In this document: positions 24,856 through 37,000 of the stretch, in pieces
Position numbering within the stretch: the first letter of the stretch is position 1
Layout of the letters: every line of letters begins with the position of its first letter
NCBI GenBank assembly: GCA_036874045.1
Contig: CM072335.1
Coordinates: forward strand, 23,443,501-23,507,500
Source of the DNA: Cymodocea nodosa
Lineage: Eukaryota; Streptophyta; Magnoliopsida; Alismatales; Cymodoceaceae
DNA length: 64,000 nucleotides
Direction: 5' to 3'
The notes under the pieces: generated by a model
Seen by the model: the letters and a program-made list of their open reading frames with translations, nothing else
The model's database searches: none
What the model was told of the DNA's origin: nothing
Made by a program: the position numbers and the translations under genes

Positions 24856-26005
24856 AGAGGGTGTTTGTGCTATCTAGAAAGTTAGTAATTGAAAATTTAA
24901 AAAAAAATTCCTAATTTTTTGGGATTTGTACCATACAAGAAAGTTAGAAAAAATTTCTTAACTTTCTGATGATTGTGTTACATTAGAAAGTTAGGAATTC
25001 CCAACTTTCCTAAGTATAAAAAAGGAAACTTTCCCAAGTTTCGAACCTCACCCAGTCTAAAACTTCCAAAATCTCCTCTCCTCGTGTTCCCAATCTTCCT
25101 CTGACGTCATTGTTGTCCTTCTATGCATTTTTTGTTTCTACATCATCGTCATCCTACCAAATGTCACCTTACAACTGAACTCATGTTCAAAGTCGAGGAG
25201 TCCCAATCTTCCTCCAATGTTGCCATCATCCTTTTGTGCATTTTCTATTTCTATGTCATTCTCATCCTGCCAATTGTCACCTTGCAGCCAAACTTGCATT
25301 CAAAGTTGATGAGTCTCAATCTTCCTCCAACGCCACCGCCATCCTTGTCAAGTTATTTTAATGTCTGCATCTGCTGCCTTGATTGCCTATTTCTATGCAT
25401 GATTGTATGACTTCACCTTTGTTTCTGATTTCTTTTAACGTTTATCTCATTTGTGGATCCATCTATTAGGGATGCTTCCCTTGTCACCTTGTTTTTTGTT
25501 GTCTCTTACTTGCTTCTTACATTCTTTTCTACTATAGATGTTTCTCTCATTTTGGTGGTTATTTTTTCTACTTTGCCTTAATTTTAAGCTTTTGATAGGT
25601 ATTATTACTTGCATTAGAAATATGGCCGTTTTCATGGTTGCATCCTTGCATAATTTATTAATTTACTTACCACTTATTGGAAATCTTGTTTGTAAATAAA
25701 AGGAAATCATCAATTTTGTTCAAGAAATTTATACTTTTTAAAATTTATGATCATAAATAATTTGTGATTTTCATACTCAAATCACAAAAAGAATAAGAGA
25801 TAATGTCTAAATAATTTGTTTTAAATTTCAAATATGTATTATAAGTAAATTAAGAAAAAAAATTCAACTATATAATTTTTCTTACTTTCTGTTGGTGGTA
25901 TAAATGCCTTCAAATTTTACTTTCTCGACTTTCTATCTCCCAACTTTCCTAACTTTTTAGTTCCTAACTTTCTTGATTTTCTGATAGTGCACAAACAACC
26001 TTCTA
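24856..26005. mobile_element. Non-autonomous TIR element (about 1.15 kb, MITE-like)
   Basis: The left end GAGGGTGTTTGTGCTATCTA and the reverse complement of the right end, AAGGTTGTTTGTGCACTATC, form an imperfect terminal inverted repeat, followed on both sides by AAAGTTAG-type motifs. The interior has no transposase and includes a 113-bp tandem repeat. The termini resemble PIF/Harbinger-type MITEs and those at 58385-59152 and 40049-40690. The target duplication is uncertain (TTA at left, TAC at right). Confidence 0.55.
25091..25345. repeat. 113-bp tandem repeat, about 2.3 copies
   Basis: The marker CAATCTTCCTC starts units at 25091, 25204 and 25317. Each unit also carries a TGCATTTT..TTTCTA core and a GTCACCTT block. 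It lies inside the TIR element at 24856-26005, and the open frames across it are not independent evidence for a gene. Confidence 0.85.
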
Positions 26006-28619
26006 CTTTGACTTTTCTCTTTCACTAACAATTATGTCAAGATTATCATATCTTTAGTTGTATGTCTTAAACATACCAACATGTTTATCATTTTCCTTTT
26101 GTAATGTTGACTACCACCCACTATCCCACTCCCACCTTGTACTAGTGCATCCATGTCTAAACCCCTCTACCAACTCACTTTGCCATTTTTCTACCTTGGA
26201 TTGTCTAACAGCAACAATCTTCATTTGTCTTTCCTCAACAATCTTACAATTAACGGGACAGTAAATGTCTTAATTAAACTCATCTATAAAGGATAGGATC
26301 CATGGACGTAGTTCTTTCATTAAACAGAATTTTTTGAATATTTCTCCTCCCAAGGTTTCATTGCATTTAACTTATTGTTTAATTACAAACCAAACATGGA
26401 CAAATGAAGACTTACTCAAGCCGTGACCTCAACATATTTTTAATCCTGATGTCCAAAAAAGAATGTGAGAAAATCATTAACCATTTGGTCAAGATTAATG
26501 AACAGAACCATTTGATGTAAAATATCATATTTTTATTTTAAATTTTTGCACGGCTTTGAATAAATTTGGAATAGTGTATTCCGTTGATTTAATCTTAAAA
26601 TAATATATAAAATGGAATAATATTTTTGTGAAATAAATTTTAAAATAGTAAGAACAACATCCAGCAAACTGAATCAACCCAAAACCAGCTGGTTCAACCT
26701 ATTGATTCACTAGGTCAAGCAGTCCAGCCACTAAAATGGTTGAACCAGACCCTATTGACTTGGCAACCTTACTGGTTCTAGTCTAACCAATTCAACAGGT
26801 TGATCCAATTTGGTTTTCAAAACAATGGCGTTAACAAAGTTTCACCATGTGTCAAATTTGGATTCCAAGATACCAAGTAGTTATTCAAAATCATCTTGTT
26901 GTTCTCAGGCTTTGTGTTGTCTAAACATTTCTTGTCTATCATTTATTCTCACAAAACATGATCATTTTTTGACATGAATGTAATATAATCTATAATTGAT
27001 TATGTATTTATAATACTAGTTTGGTAAATATTAGACAAAAAACCTCATTGGTGGACCACCAACACATCCATGAAGTCGTGCATGTGTGACCTGGATCAAT
27101 CAGTACCCCAATTTGCTTCCCCTTGTTATTTCAAATCAACCTAATCATGTTGGGGTATCTACAACCCCCCCCCCCCAACCATACGACTACATGCATTTCA
27201 GATCAAAACCTCTTCTTTTGTTCCTCCCCTATCATTAGCAAGCCTCCCTTCTTCCTCATTAGCTTGTATGTGGAAGATTTTCTTCCCCTTGACATAGCCC
27301 CTGTGGCATTTTTCTTCATACCAAAAGCACAAGCCCTCCTCTACTACTCTTTCTCTATTATTAAGTTTAGTGAAAATGCAACGGCTGTTGCCTTCTTCAC
27401 CTCCACTTCCCTTTGATTCACCTCACTCCTAGCCTCTAATTTACCTTTGTAACTAGTAATGCTACTCAGAAGATTCCTTTCTTGGGATTATCCTTTATTG
27501 ATCTTTTTCTTCACTACCGGACAGGAAGCATTTGACATTTAGTCTAATGTCCTCCCATGTTCCCCTGACAAAACAAGAGACCAAAGCTCCCTCCAACATG
27601 CCTTCCACCCAATTCACTAGCACATCGAAAGCATACAATTATCCCTTGAAGAGTTCACATAATTTGTTAGTTGTGTTTGGCCAAATTAAGTTACAAATGG
27701 CTCCATGAAGTCTCCTCACTCTAACTGCTTCCTATTATGCCTGAAAGCTTTAAATCATTTTGCAACACTTCCCTTTAGATTGATTTCTGCCATCATCACC
27801 CACTCATTTGCCTCCATCTAATAGTAGGCTAAGAGCTGCTCACATTGTATCCCAACTCTAGATCTCTAGCCTTATCAAAGTGTCACAACTCCAACTTCAA
27901 ATTGCATCCCCTACCCCCAAATTGCCTAGATCTGATGGATTGAATCTTTAATTTCCTACATAAACCTGGATCCATCATCCCCAATCTCCTGTGCTCCACA
28001 ACAGAAAGTGAATCTACCTTCATCTCCAAGGCTGCCAGATATTCATCCAACTTAACAAAATGTTACTCAAGCCCTAGTCTTGGCCGAGGTCGATATACTA
28101 TTTCACCAAACCCACCAAGCTTTCAGCACATTTGTTGAGCTATGAAACCAATTTGTAATTGATAGAGTAGATCATATGAGAATGCAAATAGCATGAGACT
28201 CCAATGAATGATCGACGGTTATCATTGATCGAAATGGTAGTGAAGAAGGTGGTAGCAACACTGACTTCAAAGGATGATGTCCTCCCTTCAAAACACAACT
28301 CTAATGTAGGATTAAAAGACACCTTGCCCTTGTATCCCCCTTAAAAGCAATTAGTCCAACCTCAATACAAGTACTCTGCCCAACCCAACTAATCAATTGT
28401 TATGCCCATGAAACTTTATTCTTATAACATAAATATGGATCAAGTATATTATACTATTATCAAATATATAAATCTCTTGCCCCATCCAATTTTCTTTATA
28501 ATGCAACAAAATAATTTTTCCCATCAGAAGAAGATTTGTAATTATTCAAATAGAAAATAGCATAGAAACCATAAGAGAAAAGCATGCAATCGCAAGATCT
28601 TCTACTATAAATAAAAAAC
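26006..28619. other. Intergenic, retroelement-like debris possible
   Basis: No host gene is supported. Between 26680 and 26830 there are several GGTTCAACC or GGTTGAACC motifs in opposite orientations. A run of about 13 C lies at 27165-27178. The stretch 27150-28140, read on the minus strand, has faint gag-like coiled-coil character, but I cannot support a family. Part of the last few hundred bases may be the 3' UTR or a further exon of the SEN1-like gene. Confidence 0.3.
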
Positions 28620-31010
28620 TCAAATTTTAAATGCAAACTTACTTGGCTTAATCGGTGGAATAGCTTCTCTATCAGATGTTATTTCAGAATCGGCCTTCCT
28701 AAAATGAGCAGTTCTAGATGAACCCCCAGTTTTCCTTGAAGAAATCAAAGAAGATGATAGAAGGGAATCTACAACTTCACGCTGACGTTTTCTGCTTGCA
28801 ATCAAACTTTTATGTGCAGTATCATGATTGTCATCATGCTTCTCACGGTCAGCCTCCTTTTCAGGAGGTCTATTACATGGTTTAGAATCAGTACATTTCA
28901 TTTGACTTTTATTACTTGATGAAACATCTACAGTTTCATGTGTTGTTTTTTCCTTCCTTCGTTTGATTCTTGTGGCAGATTTGATGTCAATGGACTTGAT
29001 TTTTTCCCTTCTGTCATAGTTATTATCAGCAGAATCAAATTCCTTTCTTTGAGTTACTTTGTCTTTAGCACCAATATTTTCTGTATGCTTTTTTGTCAAT
29101 GTGGATGCAGATGTTTTCTGCTTCATAATGTGATGATCAGAAGAAAGATCAGCAGTCAATGACATTTTCTGTTTTTCATAACCGAACCCATGCTTAACTT
29201 TGTGTTTTTCTTTCTCCCAGTTCATAGGCTTGGCTTTCCCTTCTTTATGGTTGCCACCATGTGGCATCTTGCCTCCTCTTGTATGGGAATAAATAATGGT
29301 TGGCATATTTTTTCCATTTGATGATGAAGACCTTTCCATGCAGGATTTATATGGCCTTGATAGTGAAATAAATAAATCTCTTTCCTTAGCATCTTTGATC
29401 AAAGAATCCCAATGTGGATTTGTCTGCAGTGTCCTTGAATTACCAATTATCCACAAGGAAAGCTTTGCTCGAGTCAATGCTACATTCATTCTTCTAACAT
29501 CTGCAACAAAACCTAAAAGGCTAGAATTGATTGCCTTTTTTCTAGAATTCGGATCAGAAGCTCTCACAGTAGAAAGTAATAGTATATCCACCTCACGGCC
29601 TTGGAATCCATCCACTGTATTGAATTCCATGTTACCAGTTACACTGGTCCCAAACTCATTGTTACACCATGAACGTAAAACTGAAAGTTGTCTCTTGTAG
29701 GGAGTTATTAATCCTATTCTTCTAGCCAAAAACTCTGAAGAATACCTGTAAAGAAATTTTTTTTAAAATTACATTTGTTCTACTAATTTAACATTATCTC
29801 CTTTGTAAAGGAATGAGTAAGAATGTACCTTTTCCTAAAGAACTTCAAAATCTCAACCACTGCTTCTGCTTCTGCTTCATTGGAAAGAGATAAAGAGCCA
29901 GACATTTTTCCTTGGCATTCACGACCATCAATAATGTCAAAAACTAAATACGGTCCAAGAAATGAATTCTCATGGAATGGTGCTGCATTCTTGGCCATGT
30001 CTGCACCATTTACCAATTTGTCTTCATAGAAATGGCATGATGGGAACTTGCATATATCTGGGTGCATTCGGTACTGTAAATAAAATCACACTTGTAAGTG
30101 AAAGGCGTCCATGACAAGAAAGCCTTCCACATTTGTGAGACTACAAATTTCATTCATTCACTTCATGGGCTAGTAAAACTGCTGACGATTAATGAAATTA
30201 AGTGTTTTTCTTAAGTGTTATGAAAAAACAAGGTCCTAAGCAACCTACCTAAGATTTTTTTTATAAAAGTACGTAAGATTAAATTTGTCCAGAAATAACA
30301 TTCCACACAATGACCCTCTGAAGCATAGTTATAAGACAGACATCTATATAGTGATTAAGCATACTTATCAAAATTATATATAAATATAAAATTAATTCAA
30401 CACAAAGTTCATAATTTCTAAAATCATAAAATGATGGCCTTGTCAATTTTGACTTCACTACAATAAATAAACAATTAGACAATCATCCATGAATTTGTCT
30501 ATTATTCAATTATGTTTCGGAATTAAAAAATATTTTGTAAACCTAGATGACACCTAGGTGCCCAAGACTCCCAAGGGCAACACCTTGGCACCATGGTGCC
30601 TCAATAACCTTGCAACAAAGAAATAACCATTTAAGCCAAATGAACAACAAACTAAAGATATGGCATATTGGCATGGGCATTGACTAGACTGACTGCAGTA
30701 GAACATCAAGCTGTATAAATAACATATATAACCAGAAATGAAGAAAGGGAAAAGATAAATAGATATATTTCTAGTATTTATTTCAGTATTGATGTTGCCA
30801 ATGAAGAGTTTCTCAAAATTTATATAAAATAAAAAAGACTCCATATCAAATATCATTTAAAAATGCCACTAGATACAGACCTACCTGCTCATTAAGCATT
30901 ACCAAAGGGTAACCTGCTCGTTGCAATCTCTCAAACATGCTACACTCATAAAGATGTTTGCTAGCAATGCCCGATAATACCGTTGCAGGAAGTTGTTTTG
31001 GATCACCAAC
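28620..31010 (-). CDS. SEN1-like gene, exons 19-21 (helicase motifs III-VI and C-tail)
   Basis: Exon 19 holds motif III (VGDPKQLPATVLSGIASKHL). Exon 20 starts YRMHPDICKFPSCHFYEDKL. Exon 21 contains LITPYKRQLSVLRSWC, motif V (FNTVDGFQGREVDILLLSTV) and motif VI (DVRRMNVALTRAK). About 260 residues of basic, low-complexity tail follow, with the family-like SLLSSSLISSRK near the end. As read, the frame stops at 28620, but a strong GTAAGT donor lies just before the end (28642), so one short further exon downstream is possible. Confidence 0.92.
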
Positions 31011-34000
31011 CTAAAGAAAAAAGAAAAATGGAAATACGAAGAATACAAATTCCAAATTTTCAAAAGAAAATTAGTAATTTACTCAAGGGCTTTTGAGTTT
31101 TGAATATATTCCCTCAAAAAAAGAAATTGCAAGTATAGCCTTGTATTTACGTAATTGGTATACTTCATACTTGAACTTATAGCATACATAACCTTGGTAG
31201 GATATATGTACAACTACATGAACTATAATCCCATGGCTGACAATGTGAATCATTTCTTTCATGTATTTCTACTTAGGTCAAATCTTCAATTAAACTACAT
31301 AAATTTGAATCTTTTCTCACAATTCTAACTATTTTTAAACCTTCCTCTTCTTTTTTTTAATTTCTTCTATACTAATTGATTCTCCTCTCCTAATTGGTGC
31401 ATTCTTTGATCTCCTAAGGTTATTTATGAATAAACTACCTATTCCAATTTTTCTCTTATCTTTAATTGGTGCAACACCTACTATAATCTTAATAAAATCA
31501 TTTTTTAACTTATACCTTATAATATTATCACTCATCCATTTAAACATACACATCTTAGCAACGTTAACTTTCATAAATGGTCAAACTCTACAACCTAGCA
31601 TTCTAAGCCATAAAGTATAAATGGGAGAATAACAATTCTATAGGATTCTCCTTTTAATTTTAAAGTTATCTTCCTATCACATAACCACTTATAAAGAAGA
31701 ATGGGAGAAGCATTTTTCTATTTCATTCATCCCACTTTAATCTTATAAATAAAATCTTCTATAATTTCACCATTACTACTTATTATGGATTCTAAATACT
31801 CAAAAGTCTTTTATGAATCTCATAACCATTTAAGCATATACCTTCATCATTACTCCTACTCCCATTTAACCTATATTCAATATATTCAATTTTTAACCAA
31901 CTTAATCTAAAGCCTTTGAACTCTTCATAATTCATCCATAACCAAGACAAACAAATGTGAACATAAAAAGGACCCTTGGTGTAAACCTATCTCCAGTAGA
32001 AATCCCTTACTTCCTCCTCTTATAGTATTGATAGTAATAATTATTATTTCATACACATCCTTTATAATATCAATATATCTTACGAATACTTCATTTTTTC
32101 TAAAACCCAACACAATAGGATTCTAAATATTCTATCATAAGTTTTACTAAAACAATGAAAACTAAATAGAGGTCCCTTTTTTACTCTAAATTTTTTTATT
32201 AATTATCCAAGTAAATGAATAGCTTATATTGTTGACCAACTTAGCATAAATTTAAATTGATTTTTCTATGATTTTAGTTACATGTCTTAGTGCTTGCTCA
32301 ATTATCCTTTCCTATAATTACATCGCATGACTTATTAACTTAATATTATGATAATAATTACAATTTTGTATGTCTCCTTATTCTTAAATATAAGTATTAA
32401 AAAACACTTTCTCCATTTATTTGACATCTTTGTCGATAAAATTACCTTAAAAAATTTAGTTAACCAATTACTCCCTACTTCAAACATACACTTCCACATT
32501 TCAATACAAATACCATCTAATCCAAAAGTTTCTCCACATTTCATTTCTTAATAGCCTTTTTTAACCTTAAAACTGATAATTCTTCTAAAATAACTATAGT
32601 TTATATCCTTTATAATTTATACTACTACCTAAATTTTGCATGTAAAAGTTTCTTACGATAGATTCATCAAAAAGTTTACTAAAATACCTACAACATTTAA
32701 CTTTTATTTCATTTTCTTTAACTAAAATTCTACCATCCTTGTCTTTAATGCACTTCACTTAAATATTTAATTTCTCTATCTCTAGCCTTAGCCAATTTAT
32801 ATCCCTTTGATCTCCATATTTTTTGTTCAAATTACCATATAATTCCATGTACACCTTATTTTTAACTTCATTAACAGTTTTCTTAATATTCCTTTTTGCA
32901 AGCTTATACTTCTCTAAATTTTCCTTGTTTCTACATTTATGACAAGTTTTATAACATTCACTTTTTTTATCTTATACTTTCAAGTTTTATACTTTCTTAA
33001 AATTTCCTTAGCAACCTTTTTAATACAAATAGTCATTCCATTTCAAAGTTTATTTACTTCTCCATCTAGTTCCCATATTATTTCTTTTAACAAGGTATCA
33101 CTGAATAACATATCCTTTTCACTTTTCAGATTCCACCACCTAACTCTTGAATTCTTATGCACTTTAGTCTTTTTCTTTCTAACCTTGGTATTAGCATCTA
33201 AAACAAACAACCTATATTGTGTAATTATATTTTCTTCTAGAATAACGTTACAATCTTTACACATTCTTTGACCTATTTTTCTACTAAGTAAAAAATTTAT
33301 TTGAATAGCATTTGAACCACTTCTAAATGTAATTAAACGTTCTACTCTTTGCCTAAAATAAGTGTTAAAATAAGTGCTATGTCGAAGTCTAAAATTGAAT
33401 TCTCATTTTCATTTCTACTACCAAAATCAAATCCTCCATGGCTTCTTTTATATTTTATATTTAGCTCTCTTATATTACCATTTAAATCTCCTCAAATAAA
33501 GAGTTTTTCATGAGTAGGTAAACCATGAACTAAACTATCCAAATCTTCTTAAAATTTTTGTTTAATAGTTTTTCCAAAATCTATTAATGGAGCATATATA
33601 TTAATTATATTAACTATCTCATTTACCATTACAAGCTTCATCATTATAGTTTTATTTTTATCCTTATTACCTTAGCAACTTTATCTCTCAAACTTTTATC
33701 AACTATTATTCCAACTTAATTCCTACACTTATCTTTTTCTATATGCACTTTAAAACCACCATCCTCAATTAACCTAGATTTTTCTCCAACTTATTTAGTT
33801 CCTAGAAAGCACAATATGTTAATTTTCCTTCTTGTCATTATATTGCCTAATTCTATACCATAACTAGTCAAGATCCCTATAATTCAAGTTACTAGCTTAA
33901 TTATGATGTTTTAAACTACTTTACCTACACTCATCTACTAAAGTGTGATAATCTTTACTTATTCTCATCCATATCTAGGTGTGGATGCAGAGCCTCTAAT

Positions 34001-37000
34001 TTAAGAACATTCTACACAAGGTGTGCAACACTTTCCCCTTATTTTTTCTTTTATTATACCTAAGGTTTGATACAACACAACATTAAAAGGGCTACACTCC
34101 ACAAATTATCTTTGGGATTCATATTTCCAAGCTTGAGACCGAATATGATGGAATGAACCTCCATAAGTGGAGTTTCGGTAGGGTATATGTATATCAACTA
34201 AAACAGAAATAATTCAAAGGATCTGATCAATAGAAAAAAAAAGCATTCAAATCAATGACCAGGAAAAGCATGTTATCATCACACTGCAATATATCTCAAT
34301 AATCAGAAAAGCATGCTATTGCCACATTTCAATATATCTCAATAATGAGAAATTCATTACCATGACACATTTTATTCCATTTGATTTGAGAAGCTGAAGA
34401 GGAATCAATGTAGCAGGTTCGAGAGCCTGACATGAGAAAATGGAATACGTTAAAATCAATGCTGTATTTTACTTACTGCATGGAAAAGAAGATGGATGGG
34501 CATACTTGAGCTGCTTCATCTATCACCACAGCATCAAATAGGGAACTTTCAGAAAAATTTGTCATTTTGTCAAATGAGGCATAATCAGAACATGCACCAT
34601 AAATATCGCCACCACATCCACTGAGAGTTGTCACCACTATTTCAGCTTCCCTTATAATTGATCTACGAGTCTTAATTTTGAGGACTTTTCTCTCTTCAAA
34701 GGATTTGCTTTCATGAGCCTGGGCCATGGCAATATCTCTACAAATAGATCTTTTCTGTGCATACAAGCTACTGAGTTTTGCCCCTATCTCAGTGTCAGAA
34801 ATTTCATTTACATCATCTACATGAGGTGTCCCATCTTTTGGAGAATTCATTTCTATGCTGGAGTCTCTTGCTTTAACACGCTTGGATTCATATAATCGTA
34901 TACTATCCACTATTTTCTCAAGTTTAATTCGTAAATTAGAAGAGTTCATATCCACATCACTTCTGTCACTTATGCTCTTATCTTCTGCCAGGCGCTGCTC
35001 CACAAGAGTATCAATAAAAAATGGAAGAGAATTAGGATGAACCGTTTTAACATTTCCAACTCTAACTAGAAAGGGTTTGTAGATGTTTCCATCAACTCCA
35101 ATAACTCCTAAATTAATTCTGGAAACCAACTCATCTACAGCTGCATTTGACTGTGCACATATAAGGACTCTTGTTTTTAAGGACCTCAGCTTCAATCCAG
35201 AATAATCTTTCACTTCATCAATGGCTATTTGTTTGGCAAGAGCTGCATCTTGCCAAGCCCTTGCAATTGCAGTTGCCTGACTGACCTGAGCTCTTGAGCT
35301 GATGAAAGCAGTATCACCAGAACTTGAAGTGTTATTAAATGTTTTTGAAGAAACACTCTTAGAAGAACCCACAGCAAGCAATGCACTCACAATAGCAACA
35401 ATTGTTCTGGTTTTTCCGGTACCTAGATCAATTGCAACAAATTGAAGTTATACTACATTCATATTCAGATATTTGTGTGAAATAATTACATCATAAATAA
35501 ATTTAACCTGGAGGGCCCTGTATGAGAGAAAGCTGAAATGACTTTGTGGGATCTTGTCTTCCAATGGCAGCACTAATGGCTTGGATCTGATTCTTATTAT
35601 AGGATGATTTTAAAGTTTGTTGCATGGGCAACGGTAGTTTATCTATTTGATCCTTTCTTGGTTCATTGTAGCTCAATGTTACATCAGTAGGATTCAAGAT
35701 TAGTGGAAGCAACGGTATATTGTTCAATGAAGAAAGTGCCTGAAACTCTCGAAGCTGTGGTGTAATACTCATTATACGACTTATATACCATTTGCTTCTT
35801 TCTATAAGAAACTTCTTCACTTTGATCAAACGTGGCAAAACACTTTGAATATAAACTCTAATTGATAGGATGGTTGCTTGAGTTTTATTGTTTCTCTCCC
35901 GCCTTTCCACCTGGAGGTAAAACAAAATAGAAGTGTAAGAAAAAGAAATTAACATTTTTATTTGAAATGAAGAACATCAGGAAATAATACCTTCCCAAGA
36001 GCATGTAAAGACTGTGAAGTTTTTTGCAGAGGTTCTTTCGTGAGTAGAACAAGATCATTTTCAGAATACTCCCTAGATGCAGATAATTCACATTTTTCTG
36101 GTGAACCACGAACTAGATGAAAATCATCAATCCTTTCAACTGAAAGCACACGTAAGACACCAGAACATATGTCCTCCGATAATGAAGCTTCCACATATGA
36201 ACTGTGCAACTGGGCCTTAAACTCCTCTAAAACCAAAGGCTGAAAAATTTCTACATAGTTTTCTTTCGAATGAAAACAAAGAGGCACAGGTTTCAAATTG
36301 GGTGTTATATCCTCTTTTTTACCATAACATGAACTAATTAAACAGAAATAATCTAACTCTAAAATAGGTCTGTACCAGTCATCAAGTTTTGGAGGCCTGA
36401 GACTTCTACACCCTGTGTTCACCCTGCTGGATTGCCTAACTTTATTATTCATGGGCATTTCTAGTTGAACAACTTTCCGTTTGGGAACAGAAATTAAAGG
36501 TTTAGTGATTAGTGAATTGGAACGTCCAGTGGAAGTGACTGCTAGATCCAAAGAATCATCATTTGCAACACTTATCTCATTTATCACAGAATTGGTTTCA
36601 TTTGTATTTATGCTTTTCGAAGAAAAACTTTGCTCAGCAGTTTTATGAATAACAGGCCTTCCAAATGAGGTTCCAATAGCAGGGGCAGCCTTTAAGGTAG
36701 GTAATATATCACCCTTGAATTGTGAATTTCTCATACCCTGTAATCCAGGATCAGTGATAGAATTTACAAGAGAAGAATCAGCAACAGGCAGCAATTTTGA
36801 AGAAATATTGCTCTGCTGGTGACAAGCTTCTCCACTGTCATTACCTACTTTGGTGAAGGTACTATGCTTTGTTCCGATTTGTGTAACAGTAACAGACTCC
36901 TGAGATACATGGCATTGTTGTATCTGTGCTGAAGGTACCATGCTTTCATCAGCATATATCTCGTTCTTTTCATGCAGACTACCAATAGTGGGTGACGGTA

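Noticed and set aside
27150-28140. Possible gag-like coiled-coil region on the minus strand
   Set aside because: Only faint similarity in character, no conserved motif; not enough to call an element.
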